In this document: positions 1 through 12,600 of the stretch, piece after piece
Layout of the letters: every line of letters begins with the position of its first letter
How positions within the stretch are numbered: position 1 is the stretch's first letter
Origin: Pelargonium nanum
Taxonomy: Eukaryota; Streptophyta; Magnoliopsida; Geraniales; Geraniaceae
Direction of reading: 5' to 3'
Length of the DNA: 47,057 nucleotides
Assembly: GCA_036897485.1 (NCBI GenBank)
Contig: JAYMTF010000183.1
Span: 1-47,057 of the forward strand
Notes under the pieces: model-generated
What the model was told of the DNA's origin: nothing
The model's database searches: none
What the model saw: only the letters and a program-made list of their open reading frames with translations
Position numbers and translations under genes: made by a program

Positions 1-1208
1 ATATATATATATATATATATCTTAATACATGGCTTAATGAATTAAAAACTATTTAATATATTCTTTTTTATTATTATTTAAATGTGTTATGTACAGTAAC
101 TGAGCTCCATATACAAAACTGGTTTTAGCTGACTAAATGCTTTAGTTGACTAATTTTTGTAGGTATGCATGCATCACATTTCTAGGAAATTTCTAAAACC
201 AAATTTCACTTCCTCTTCCAATTATGCTTTTGAGTTTGACATATGATATATTTGAATGCTGCCATAGAAGAACCACAATAGACACAACTCCATTGGAGAA
301 TATAAAGCTGACCAATGGTTTCACACTAAAATAATTCACTTTTCTTTATTTTCTATGTACTATTTGAGGCCACTTGGGAGCATATTTGGAGTTGACACTT
401 GACATTTTTGCATAATTGATGTGTTGAATATTCATGGAGTTATCAAATGGGAAATGATGTGGGATTAGAGTTAATAATTTGAAATCTGGGTTTGGGTTTT
501 TGTGGGTCCAACTTGAAAAGATTCATCTAACTCCGACCCGCAAGAGGGTGCGAGTTGTGGGTTTACCTGACGCGGTCTAGAAAGACGTAAACTTACACTT
601 TAAAGCTAATAATTTAAATTTTAGGTCGGGATTCTCTAGATTTAGCTTGAAAAGACCTGACCCCAAATCGCAAAGGGTGTGGGTTTGTCATGGGGAAATG
701 TGTGGGTTATGTGACCGATCCATACATCTTTAGTGGGTAACCTAACCCGACTTGAAAATAATCAAGTCTATTCAATTTTACGTGACCTGAACCTGTAAAA
801 ATGTGGGTCGTATTTCGAGTACATGCATGTTCGATTCTAAACTGTCAGCTTTGTGTGATATAGTTTAACAACGGAGTGAGTACTTCAAACCGTATAACGA
901 TAAGAGTATCGTGCACTATACTGGACGCCGTACGGAGTGAGAAGTAATTTTCTGAAGTTTTTTGACAATGACTCAAGTAACAAGTACACAAAAGTACACA
1001 ATGTTAACCATTATTAGATTGGAAAAAACCCTATTATCTGCCCCTTGACTGCTTTGACATATTGACAATAACACATTTACAGTGTTTTAAAAAAGTGTGA
1101 AGAGCCACTAACCACCAACTTGCTTATTTAATAACTTCACACAAATATTGTATATTCACCAATATGATTTATAGGTTGTGCACTACTTTTTTCTCATAAG
1201 CAAGTTTC
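1..1208. promoter_or_regulatory. Upstream region of the first receptor kinase
   Basis: No gene is visible. The stretch opens with an (AT)10 microsatellite. A hAT-like nonautonomous element lies at about 465-852 and a SINE-tail-like fragment at about 900-945. Three TTGAC W-box cores are packed at 1045-1049, 1054-1058 and 1062-1066, about 150 bp before the ATG, with other TTGAC cores near 148 and 392. WRKY factors bind W-boxes, and kinases of this subfamily are often defence-induced, so WRKY control is a reasonable inference. Confidence 0.5.
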
Positions 1209-4200
1209 ATGGATATGCCAAAATGTTGCCTCCTTGCATTGTTGTGCTGCTTTTCTCTCACATTTCTTGTTCATGCCCAAGATCAACCAGGTTTGCTTAT
1301 CTCTATTTGTACTCAAATACATGTAAATATCATTTTTTGTTCACCGAACTCAGGTAGCGTTTGGATTAAAAAATTTAGAATGTGACTAGGGTCGTTCCAA
1401 TCATTTTTGGGCATGTTCTATAATTAAAAAAATCATGATTTCATCTCTTTCTTGGTGGCGGTTTTCGCCGACTTTGATTGAATCTTGACAACAAGATCGT
1501 GTTCGTCGTCTCCGTTCACTTGCTCTATTTTCGATTCCTCTTCTGATTCATCTGTTTCTTCGCTTCTCAGAGGCAAACCCCCAAGTCACGATCTAATACT
1601 TAATTCTTTTTCTTAGAACTGAATAGACGGACAAAACGTGTGCTACGTTCAAAAACTAAAAGAATGTCTACTTCTTTTGTTTTTCGTTTCTTCAGTTAAT
1701 ACACCCCCTCCTTGATTAGGAGCCACGTGCAGCTGCACATCTTGCACATGCTAATCAAGAACACCATTTTCACGACAAGAAAACCATAATCCAAACATGA
1801 ACAACGAGAATCTAATTTAAATTTCGACTTAACAAAGATTCTAACCCGAACGCTACCTTAGATCTAATTTTTCTCTTCTTTTTTCAGGCTTCATTAGCAT
1901 AGACTGTGGATTATCCACTCCCTACACTGATGTCAACACAGGCATCAACTATGTTTCTGATGCAAACTACATAGAAACTGGAGTAAACAAGAATGTTTCA
2001 CCAACGTACGATACAGATACACTCGATCGCCATTTGTTTACTCTTCGAAGCTTCCCCGAAGGTGTGAGAAACTGCTACACTCTCACACCTTCGCAGGGGA
2101 AAGGAAACAGGTATTTGATCCGAGCCAGATTTTTGCATGGGAACTATGATGGCGATACGCTCCCTCGTTTTGATCTGTATCTCGGAGTAAATCTCTGGGA
2201 TACAGTGACTTTTGATAGTTCAGCCACCATTTTGAGCAAGGAGATTGTGCACACTCCTGCAGCGGACGATATAAACGTTTGCCTAGTGAATAAAGGCTCG
2301 GGAACGCCATTTATATCGTCGTTGGAGCTTCGGTTCTTGAAGAACTCGACTTATAGAACTCCATATCAGTCACTTGCTATGTTTAGAAGGTTGGATCTTG
2401 GTGCATTAGGCAATACAACAATCAGGTATATGCGTTTGTTGTTTTTTATGTTTAGAGAAATGTTTAACGAATTTGTTTAATTACAAGTTCTTCATTGTTC
2501 ATTTACTATCTCTCTACACTTCTTGAATTGTTTAAGAGTAGTAGTTTCAGCTCGAGGACCTTTTCTTGGAACATCTAGGTGTATAAATAAATGCGCAAAT
2601 GTTACGTGTCTGTAGGGGTGGCTTGAATGAGAAGTAACTAATAGTTTTGAGTTGTCATATCAGTGTTTTTTTAAATGTTGACTTATGAACCGTCCTAAAG
2701 TGTCGTTTGCGCTCCCTAGAAAATTGGTTCACGACAATTAGTAAATTTGTGGGCACAGAGCATCTGTCTGGATCATTTATTTTGTATATTGGCTTAATCT
2801 CAGCTATTAATAACTTAACTGAAACTCTTTACTCTCTTTTACTAGGTATATGTAGAATTTTCATTAAATTAATACTCATATTTGCCCCAGTAAATTTGTG
2901 GGCACAGTGCCACTGGATCCATTTATTTTGTATCTTGACTGAGTCTCGACCACTAATACCTATTTTTAAGCGGTATTTACAAAATTTTGAATAGTTCAAG
3001 ATCTACGTAAAAATTAAACCCATCAATAATATTTTCACTCGTACCGATAACTTTGTACACTTAATATTCTATTTAGGTACCAGGACGACGTCTATGATCG
3101 TTTCTGGTCGCCCTTCAACTTAGGGGAAACTCAGCTGAAATTTACCAATCTGACCATCGACGCCCGAGCGTCCAACGACTTCCACCCTCCGGGGATTGTA
3201 ATGGCGACGGCACAAACCTCGGCAAACATTTCGGACGACTTGGACTTCCATTGGAGTCCTGATGACCCCTCCACCTTGCACTATGTGTACTTGCACTTCA
3301 CTGAGGTGGAGCTTCTTGATGCCAACCAAACTAGAGAGTTCAACATTTCAGCAAATGGGAAGTTGTTTTATGGGCCTCTTGTGCCTGATTACTTGTACAC
3401 TACAACTGTGTTTGGCACAAGTGCTTTGAGTGGAGAGACCATTCAGTTTTCAATCTATAGAACTGAGAGATCAACCCTTCCTCCAATCCTAAGTGCCATT
3501 GAGGTTTATATGGTTAAAGACTCATCACAACAAGAAACAAATCAACAAGATGGTATGTGTTCTAAGCATTCACTTTATTGTTTTCTTTTTTCTTATAGTG
3601 GTGATTCGTTTTTAAGAGGGTGAGTCTTGACGCAACAGTAAGGTACAGAAACGTCACATCTACAAGTTGTGTAAGTAAAGGCTAAAACCGTAAAATACGT
3701 ATGCACCTCTTGAATTATGAAGTTAAAAGCTTGAACTTGGTCCTGAACTTTCTTGTTTCGACCTGATTTAGTCATTGTCTTTCTTTTTAACTCAAAATAG
3801 TTTTTGAACTTTCATATTTCTCCTCGATTTGGTGACTGGACTTTTTTTAACCCAAAATAGTCCATGAACTTTCAAATATTGACCCAATTTGTTTCCTGAA
3901 ATTTTGAAAGTTTAGGGCCAAATTTGGTCAATATTTAAAAGTTCATGGACTATTTTGGGTAAAAAAAGTTTAATGACCAAACTACGTCGAAGCACGAAAG
4001 TTTGGGGACTATTTTGGGTTAAAAAATCCATAGATGAAATCGGGTCAAAACATGAAAGTTCATGGACCAATTTGGGGCTTTTACCAACTATTAGTGTTGG
4101 GAGTCCAATATTATATATACTCCCTCTATTCAAAATGAGTTTTTTTCTTTAATTTCTATTTTGAGACAAATTAAGGAAAAGTTAGCTAGTATGATATATT

Positions 4201-7200
4201 TATACTCTAACAGAGGTGTAAAACTATAATTTTGCATGTCTATTGCACAGTTTTAAAAAATAAATAACCTTATCCAGACCGTACAATAGTGAGAGTCTCG
4301 TGCACTGAACCGCCACAGTGAAGAATCATTTATTCTTTATATTGATGCAAAACCAATGCAAGTTTGTTTCTATTTTTAACAACTTCTTGCACTATTAACA
4401 TGAAAATATTAGTTGATGGCATATTGGATATCAAATCCACCTATGGAGTGAAGAAGATTTGGCAAGGAGATCCATGTGCTCCTCAAGGTTACTCATGGGA
4501 TGGTGTATCTTGCAACTTCAATAATTCAGATTCTCCTCAAATTACATCCTTGTAAGTACACATAACTTTACACAAACACATAAACCAACTTTACATCTAA
4601 ATTTGATTACCTTCTGTTCATAAATTTATTCACACAATATGTTATCAGGAACTTGTCGTCCGCCGGATTGTCCGGAGAGATAGCTTCTTCCATATCCAAG
4701 CTTACATCATTACAATATCTGTAAGAATCTCGAAACACGAAAGTTCATGAACTATTTTGGGTTAAAAAAAGTTCAGGGACTAAATCAGGTTGAAACATGA
4801 AAGTTCAGGGACCAAACATGATACTGCCATTGTGATTTGTGATCATCAATCTTGTATTACAATTTGACATAATCTAAGTTTTGTTTCAGGGATTTATCAC
4901 ACAATAACTTGACCGGCACGGTACCCGAATTTCTGTCCCAACTGCCATTAACAGTCCTGTAAGTTACTGATATTTATGTAACAATCACATTTCAATTACA
5001 AAATCATGGTACATATCAATCATGTTCAATTCATTATTGCTCTACTTTTGCAGAAACTTGGCAGGAAATCAGCTCACAGGTTCAGTTCCAAGCAAACTCA
5101 TTGAGAAATCAAAGAAAGGATTGCTTTCACTAAGGTCTATTTCCCATCATTTATAATGTACTGTATTAGACTATTAGTTAGAGAAAATTGATCGTTGATG
5201 ACCATTTTGACATAAAATTAGTTCATGTATAAAAATTTGGTCGATTCTTGATACCATATAGGTGGCATTTTTACTTCTCGTATCTTCGATTCTTACGAGT
5301 ATATTGCTTCCAGTGTGACCGGGAATCCAGAACTTTGCGCGACCGATTCATGTCAGAGTAAGAAGAAAAAGAGCAGCATTGTTATTCCTGTGGTGGCAGG
5401 AGTTGTTGGGCTGGTTGTTCTCTTGTTGGCTGTAATAGCCATAGTATGTTGCATTAAAAGGAAGAGAAAACAAGGTATTGTTGCACTCATCCTTAAATTA
5501 AGGTTGCAATATTTGTTTTTTATTCTTTAGGTGAGCTTTGACGCAACAATAAGGTCGTTGTCTCGTGATCTTGAGGTCACATATTCGAGTCAGTACAACA
5601 GTCTCTCTACAAAAACAGAGAAAAACTGCCTACAAATATGACCTTTTATAGACCTCACAAAGGCATGAGCTGTGTGTACTGACATGACATTTATGTTGTT
5701 GTGGTCACAATTCGAGTCAGTAAAACAGTCTCTCTGCAAAAACATAGAAAGATTGCGTACAAATATGACCTTACATAGACCTCACAATGGCACGAGCCTT
5801 GTGTACTGAGCCGTTTCTCAATCAAACAATGACATAACAATTGTGTCTTTGTTTCTTGACCTTGAGGTTACAAGTTCGAGTCAGTAAAACAATCTCTCTG
5901 CAAAAACCGAGAAAAAGACTGCCTACCAAAATGACCTTCCACACAAACCCAATAATCTACTTGCTATCTCTTTTCTACCATACAACATATGCTAAAACAA
6001 CAATTTGTTGCTCTATCAGTTGGGGTTGTTCAGAATCTTGGAGCTAGAAATGTGGATCCTGAAACCAAAAACTATAGCGGATCATTAGAATCAAAGAAAC
6101 GCCAATTCACGTACACTGAGGTACTAACCATTACCAACAACTTTGAGAGAGTTCTTGGCAAAGGCGGGTTTGGGACAGTGTACCATGGCTCATTGAGTGA
6201 TGGCTCTCAAGTAGCTGTGAAAATGCTCTCAGAATCATCTGCACAAGGTTATCAGCAGTTTCATGCAGAGGTATGTGCATACATTTCCCAATTTTAAGGT
6301 TGTTCTTGCATGTTAAACATAGGTTTAATGAACATTTTGAATCTTTAATTACAGGTAAAGCTTTTGATGAGAGTTCATCATAGAAACTTGACTGCTCTCA
6401 TTGGGTACTGCAATGAAGGCACAAACATGGGGCTCATCTATGAGTACATGGCTAATGGAAACTTGGAGAGACATTTGTCAGGTCAGTTGAAATCACTACA
6501 AAAAAAGAGTTGCAAACTGGGACGGAAATATGTGAGAGAAAATTTTCCGTCACAGTTCCGTCACACACACATTTGTGATGAAATTTTTTGTCACAACCAT
6601 TTGTGACAACCCAAACAAAAGACAAAAATATTTCGTCACAGTTCCGTCACAAATTACATTTTGTGATTGAAATACATAGATTTGTAACAGAAATTTCTGT
6701 CCCAGATCGCGAGTTTTTTGTAGTGAATTTATGTCTTGCAGATTTGCTTAACTATTTTGGTTCATGTGATTCAAAAAATTTAAATTGTTGGATGCAGAGA
6801 GAAATGCATATGCCCTGAGCTGGGAGGACAGGTTGAGAATAGCAATGGACTCAGCACAAGGTTAGTAGCAAATAAGCCAATAGCTTTACCTACTTTTTGA
6901 ATCCTCGGTTTTGCTTCCCGCCAAAGCTTGATCACGAATAAAAAAATGCAGGACTCGAGTACCTGCACAATGGTTGCAAGCCACCCATAGTCCACAGAGA
7001 CATCAAGTCCACAAACATATTGCTCAATGAGAGGTTCCAAGCCAAATTGGCTGATTTTGGGCTCTCCAGGATCTTCCCAATGGAGGGTGGCACCAGAACC
7101 CATGTTTCCACAGTTGTTGCTGGCACTCCTGGTTACCTTGACCCTGAGTAAGTCCTTTCTCTTCTTGGTGCACCTACAACTTCTATAACGTAAAAGAATG

Positions 7201-7976
7201 AATTCGGTTCCTGAACTTTTATGTTTCAGTTCAATTTAGCACTGAAGAATTTTTAACTCAAAATAGTCCTTTAACTTTCGTATTTCGACCCAAAAGAGTC
7301 CATGAACTTTCAAATATTGACCCAATTTGGTGCCTGAACTTTTGAAAGTTCAGGGACGTTTTGGGTTAAGAAAAAGTTCAGAGAACAAATTGGGTCGAAA
7401 CATGAAAGTTCATGGACCAAATCGAGTTTTTTACCTTAAAAGTATAAAAGAATCTGGTAGGGTCACATATATTGCAAATATAGATGATCATTTATTACCA
7501 GCGTATCGTGTCTATGATTTTATAAAACTCGCTAACATAAGCTACGTTTTCTGTCATGCAGATACTACGTATCGAACTGGTTAAACGAGAAGAGCGATGT
7601 GTACAGCTTCGGGGTTGTGCTCATGGAGATCATAACGAGCCGGCCCGTGATCATAAAAAGTCATGAGAATGTTCACATAAGCCAATGGCTAGATTCCATG
7701 GTACAAAATGGGGACATCAACAACATAGTTGATCCAAGGCTGAGGGCCAATTTTGATGCCAACTCTGCATGGAAAGCTGTGGAAATAGCAATGACTTGTG
7801 TGTCACCAACTTCCATGGAAAGGCCAACAATGAACCAAGTAGTGATGGGCTTGAAGGAGTGCTTGGAGGCAGAGATGGCTAGAATGAAGTATAGCTCACA
7901 AACTGATCAATCCAAAGACTCCATTGAGCTCATCACAAAGACTATGGACACAGGATTGTCTCCAATGGCTAGGTAA
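1209..7976 (+). CDS. Malectin-like LRR receptor kinase 1 (LRR-RLK subfamily I), 13 exons
   Basis: Plasma-membrane receptor Ser/Thr kinase. Exons joined by eye: 1209-1290, 1888-2425, 3077-3552, 4413-4551, 4649-4720, 4890-4958, 5054-5134, 5314-5474, 6020-6270, 6355-6481, 6798-6860, 6952-7147, 7562-7976. They sum to 2670 nt, one open frame of 889 codons. Order: signal peptide (1-23), malectin-like region (28 to about 365), GDPC motif and about three LRRs (380-485), transmembrane helix (507-532), kinase. Kinase landmarks are the glycine loop GKGGFG at 586-591, VAVK Lys607, HRD 701-703, DFG 721-723 and GTPGYLDPE, so it is a complete RD kinase. The second LRR exon is 69 nt against 72 in the neighbour, one codon less. 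Relatives include At3g21340, FRK1 and IOS1. Introns hold Tourist-, foldback-, SINE- and CACTA-derived insertions, yet the frame is intact. Ligand unknown. Some splice choices are inferred, notably exon 9. Confidence 0.88.
1352..1857. mobile_element. Tourist/PIF-Harbinger-like MITE, long form, in intron 1
   Basis: The left end GGTAGCGTTTGGATT and the right end reading CGAACGCTACC are inverted copies of the termini seen in at least six other places in this window. This copy is about 506 bp. The others are about 150-170 bp, so it carries roughly 350 bp of unshared internal sequence, including a CACGTG near 1725. It ends about 30 bp before exon 2 of the receptor kinase. Confidence 0.6.
3728..4083. 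repeat. Foldback element in intron 3 of receptor kinase 1
   Basis: A large imperfect palindrome centred near 3900. Its arms repeat the motifs GAACTTTCATATTT and AAAATAGTCCATGAACTTTC, and their complements follow on the other side. The same family recurs as a fragment at 4728-4815 (intron 5) and as a second palindrome at about 7200-7435 (intron 12). No coding capacity is seen. A plausible class is a foldback or MULE-type MITE, but the family is not established. Confidence 0.6.
4117..4200. mobile_element. Stowaway-like MITE end
   Basis: CTCCCTCTATTCAAAATGAG after TA resembles the Stowaway (Tc1/mariner) terminus. The opposite terminus is not clear, so this is a partial or decayed copy. A SINE-tail-like fragment (GAGTCTCGTGCACTGAACCG) follows at about 4290-4310. 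Confidence 0.4.
5530..5960. repeat. Three SINE-like copies in tandem (Au-SINE-like), intron 8
   Basis: Three related blocks start near 5530, 5698 and 5826. Each has a TTCGAGTC core like a tRNA B box, followed by a stretch like CAGTCTCTCTGCAAAAAC and GACTGCCTACAAATATGACC. The first two end in TAGACCTCACAA...GAGC...TGTGTACTGA. This layout resembles the plant tRNA-derived Au SINE. Only the first copy keeps an A-box-like head. They are not functional tRNA genes, because no cloverleaf can be drawn. Confidence 0.5.
6494..6725. mobile_element. CACTA-type MITE in intron 10 of receptor kinase 1
   Basis: The left end CACTACAAAAAA at 6494 is mirrored by TTTTTTGTAGTG ending at 6725. The 3-bp target duplication AAT is intact on both sides (6491-6493 and 6726-6728). 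Subterminal GTCACAGTTCCGTCACA-type repeats are typical of CACTA (En/Spm) nonautonomous elements. The element is 232 bp and noncoding. It starts 12 bp downstream of the exon 10 splice donor. Confidence 0.85.
7200..7435. repeat. Foldback element in intron 12 of receptor kinase 1
   Basis: Second palindromic copy of the family at 3728-4083, centred near 7340. GACCCAATTTGGTGCCTGAAC is mirrored across the centre by GTTCAGGGACGTTTTGGGTT-like sequence. It separates the APE-motif exon from the last kinase exon. No coding content. Confidence 0.55.
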
Positions 7977-9638
7977 TGGTTTTTGACCAACTATCATCGG
8001 AGTAATCGGTTCGGTTTAAGGTGTTTGCTCGTCCAGAGGTCTCAAGTTCGAGCCTCGGTTGGTACGCTTGTAATGGTTTTTGGGTCTTGTGGGTTTGGAT
8101 AAAGTTTGTGATTGTGTGTCTAAAAGCTTGTTGTTGATATGGTCCTAATGGGATGTTTCTTTTGTATAGATTTTGTCATATGGAGTGTTTTAGTTTATGT
8201 CAAAGAAAAGGAATTGTATTTTGATTAGTTTGGTTTCTATATTCCTATTTAACAAATAAATAAAGCATAGTTTCAAATTGAGTTAGTCATGTACCATGGT
8301 ATCAATGAATTGAGTATTCAACAAGTTTATTCTCATCTTTTTAAAGTTCACTTGAAATACTATCGCTTTTCGATCCACCTGCAAAATTGAAAGCGAGAAT
8401 AGGTTAGCTATTTTCTCTTATCGGTCCATTTGTAAAAGTTATAATGGGAATGACTTTTGCATCTTCTCTCATGGCTTCACCTGCAAAGCCACAACGTGCT
8501 TACACGTGAAGGAACGTATTGGATGATAATATTAAAAGTATAAATTAGAACATTCAATTTACACAAGTGGAATAGAGTTGTCAATCTAACCTCAAACACA
8601 CGAATATCTGAAACTCGAACGGAACAACTTGCAGGTCGAGTCGAGCAAACTCATACAATTTACATGTAAACTTCGATCTAATATCCGATTTTCTCACACA
8701 TTTTTCTGATTAGTTCAGGAATATACATTTCAACTTGAACCCAACAAAATTCAATCCAAAACCCGAATTGTTAACTATACCAGTCGAGTAAGTCCACCAA
8801 AAATAGTGCGAATCTCGAACCTAACATTTTATTTCATGTTAGCTTACCGAACATATGTGAGCAAATGCAACTCTCAGCTAGACATTTCGTCGAACACTTC
8901 AACCGCATAATTATATATACGAACCTCAGAATGTTTCAAAAATCCACGTCATGCCTCACCAACCGCCGCCGCCGCCACCAGCCTCCGCCGCCGCATCTGC
9001 TGGTTGGTTCCGGCGCCCCGAAACTGTTAGGGTTTCGATTTGGGGATTGAGAAGAAGAAGAAGAAGTCTGGGGAGATAGTTTAATGCTTCCAAATGGAGA
9101 TGTGTTGAGGTATGGCTTTTCATGGTCAACAAGAAAACTAATAATCTATATATTTTTTTCATTTATTAATTAATTTTGAAATGGATTTGATTCTATACAA
9201 AGTGACAAGGCCAAGTCCAAATTAAGGAACTTCCATGAAAATGTTTATAGTTTCTTGAACAATTCAACATAAGTGATGTCAAAATTTACATGTTATTATA
9301 AACATTAAAGATTGTGTTGGTCAATTCAATAATGGGTTTTCACATGAAATTTGTTGGAGATGAAGTGTTCAATTTGTGGAAATTAAGTAATGAGAGCAGA
9401 TGCAATTTGCTTACAAGGTCGGGATAGGGATGGGGATGTGGGGGCCGGAGGTTGGACTCGTTCAACGACCCAACGAAGACTGGGTTTGTTTTCTCGAATA
9501 GTTTATTGTTATGGAAACATCTGCTAACAGCTTTGATGGTTACGGACACAACTTGGTTGGTGTAGTGTGTATTAGATAGTACCCACCATAGGTTTTGGGT
9601 TTTGATTTTTCCGAGGAAGTGGAAATTTGAGGAAGTTG
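7977..9638. other. Spacer between the two receptor kinases
   Basis: No supported gene. It holds the 3' flank of the first kinase with overlapping AATAAA signals at 8255-8264, and a hAT-like element at about 8571-8830. A short GC-rich patch at 8955-9060 carries CCG/CAG-type triplets and a GAAGAA run. Part of it reads as a proline/alanine-rich peptide, but no start, splice site or family could be tied to it. The last few hundred bases before 9639 are presumably the promoter of the second kinase, with no clear element. Confidence 0.45.
8571..8830. mobile_element. hAT-like nonautonomous element
   Basis: The left end TAGAGTTGTCAATCTAACC matches the terminus of a family seen at about 465, 26005, 40446, 41200, 45921 and 46049. 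The internal sequence is a degenerate run of TCGAAC/AACCC-type words. The right end is not sharp. Nonautonomous hAT elements commonly start this way (TAGNGGTGNCAA). Confidence 0.4.
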
Positions 9639-12600
9639 ATGGATGTAGTAAAGCTTTTCGTTATTGTTTTGGCCATTGCAGTTCTTGTTCATGCTCAGGA
9701 TCAATCAGGTAAAAGCTTTTTGCTGCACCAGTTGTTTACATGGCGTGGAGCTAAAGTTTTTTTTTTTTTTTTTTTTTTATCTGTTTTCTCGTGCAGATTT
9801 CATTAGCATAGATTGTGGGGTATTGGTAGATTTTAGTTATACGGATGGGACAACGGGCATTGCTTACACCTCTGATGCGAAATTCACAGAAACGGGTGAT
9901 ATTAGGGATATATCGGATAGTTTCAACGACGTATCCCTCGAACAGCAGTTTCGGAATGTCAGGAGCTTTCCCGAAGGAACCAAGAATTGCTACACGCTCA
10001 GACCTGCACAAGGCAAAGATAATAACTATTTGATTCGAGCAAGGTTCATGTATGGGAACTACGATGGCACGAGCCAGGTACCGGAATTTGACCTGTATCT
10101 TGGAGTCAATAGGTGGGACTCAGTGAAACTCGGAAACGCATCCACTATTGTTACCAAGGAGATCATACATGTCCCGTCATCGGATTACATATATGTCTGT
10201 CTTGTTAACACTGGCCGTGGAGTACCTTTTATATCAGCCTTAGAGCTAAGGCTCTTGAAAAACACAACATACGTAACTAAATCCGGATCACTGGAGCTTC
10301 ACGAACGATTAGATTTTGGTTCGGCGACTAATCAAACTGTCAGGTCAGTAACAAAAAATTTCATTCCGTAAATGATCATGCAATTTGAGTATTTGATCTT
10401 AGTTGTTGATTGAATTTCTCACAGAACCTTACTTCAATTAGGTTCAAAGACGATGCTTATGATCGCATTTGGACACCCTCCTCCTTGTCTGGACTGACAC
10501 AATTAAATACCTCATTTACCATTGACGCCGGCAATCACAATGATTTCCAAATACCGTCTATTGTCATGAAGACCGCACTTGCATCAATTAACGATAGCGG
10601 TTCTGTAGGATTTTCCTGGGGAACCGATGATCCCACCTCTGAATTCTATATCTACATGCATTTTTCTGAAATTGAACCGCCTCAAGCTAATCAGTCTAGA
10701 GAGTTCAACATCTATTTGAATGGGAACTTATGGTACGGACCTCTTGTTCCTATTTATTTATATACAAGTACAGTATACAGTGCATCAGCTGAGAAAGGAG
10801 CGTATTTCGAGGTTTCAATTAATAGAACCGAAAATTCAACGTTGCCTCCCCTTATCAATGCCTACGAGGTTTATAAGGTAAAGCAGCTCTTACAATCAGA
10901 AACAAACCAAGAAGATGGTATGTTCTTTATCAGAATTTTATTGTCATAAACAACATATTGCATTGTTCTGTTTAGAAAAAAATTACTAAAACGGTTCATA
11001 TACTATCAAAACTTGACTAGTTTGGTCCCTGAATTAATTTTATGCTAAAATGTTCCTCAAATACTGAAGACCGACCAAAATGGTTCCCGACGTTAACTTC
11101 TATTATATTAGTTTCAGTTTTTTGTATTTTTCACTGTCACTTTAGCAAAGTTGACAGAAAAACTAACAGAAATCAAAGTCAGGGACTATTTTGGTCAATT
11201 TCCAGAACCATTTTGGTATAAATTAAGTTTATTGACCAATTTGGTCGAGTTCTTATAGATCAAGGAACATTAACTATTTTTGTTTATTCCATTTTGCAAT
11301 GCATTTCTTACGTATTTATTCTTATCATGTTTCCTTCAAAATACTAGTTGATGCTATAATGAACATCAAGTCAACATATGGACTGAAGAAAAACTGGCAA
11401 GGAGACCCGTGCAACCCCAAAGATTTTTTGTGGATTGGTCTTAACTGCAGCTATGACGGTTTTGATCCTCCGATGATCATATCCTTGTAAGTCTATATGT
11501 GTCGTCGAATAATGATACTTGCATTTCATCTTAACCCCAATTATCTCTTAAAAACTTTCAATCCATCATCAGGAATTTATCCTCAAGTGGATTGATGGGC
11601 ATGATCTCTCCCTCTATAGCAAACCTCAGATGGATTCAGTTCTTGTAAGTGTCTCAATCTCAGATGAAACATTAGTACACAACTTGTTCCATACTAACAA
11701 TTATTTTCCCATTTCAGGGATTTATCAAATAATAGTCTAACTGGGTCGGTGCCTGATTTTCTTTCTCAGATGCCATTCTTGAGGGTTATGTAAGTCATTT
11801 CTGCTTGGTGTTGATGTTTGAAGTGAATTGATCAATAAGAATATGGATGATTATATAATTGCTCTGTTTCTGCAGAAACCTAAGAGGAAACAAGCTCTCA
11901 GGAACTATTCCGGATGGACTTATTCAAAAATCAAACAACGGGTCACTGCTATTGAGGTCTAATATTTGTCCTTCGCTGTTTAGTTTTCCTTGAAAATAGA
12001 TACTGAGTCATTAGGACCGTTCTGTCTATAATTCCAATGCTTACATTTGTGTCAACAATTGTATTATTGGTGCAAGTACGGGTGACAATCGAGATCTCTG
12101 TTCATCAGCTCCATGCAAAAAGAAGAGGAAATTCATAATTCCACTTGTAGCATCAGTTGGTGCCGTGTGCATCCTCTTAATTGCTATTGCTATCTTGTGG
12201 AGCTTTAAAAGGAAGAAACAAGGTATAGCACTTTTTTTGTTTTGTTTTTAAAGCATGAAAGTTTTCGGATAATAAAAGATGGGACTTTAACTTATGGTGC
12301 AGTGCGGAAGGAGAAAGGAGAAATCAATAATGAAGAGAGGGCATTGGAGATGAAACACCAATTCACTTACTCTGAGGTTCTGAGTATTACCAAAAACTTC
12401 GAGAGAGTTGTCGGCAAAGGAGGGTTTGGAACCGTTTATCATGGCTCCTTGGTTGATGGTGCTCAAGTAGCTGTGAAGATGCTCTCTTCATCAGCTGTTC
12501 AAGGGTACAAGCACTTCCAGACAGAGGTACGTCACGTGATTCCGTTCTCGCTCTTCCTTTCGATCACTGTGAGAGTATACTCAATCCAAGAATGCTATCT

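Noticed and set aside
5582-5592. tRNA gene suggested by TTCGAGTC
   Set aside because: Only a B-box-like word is present, no cloverleaf forms, and the flanks match a SINE-like repeat.
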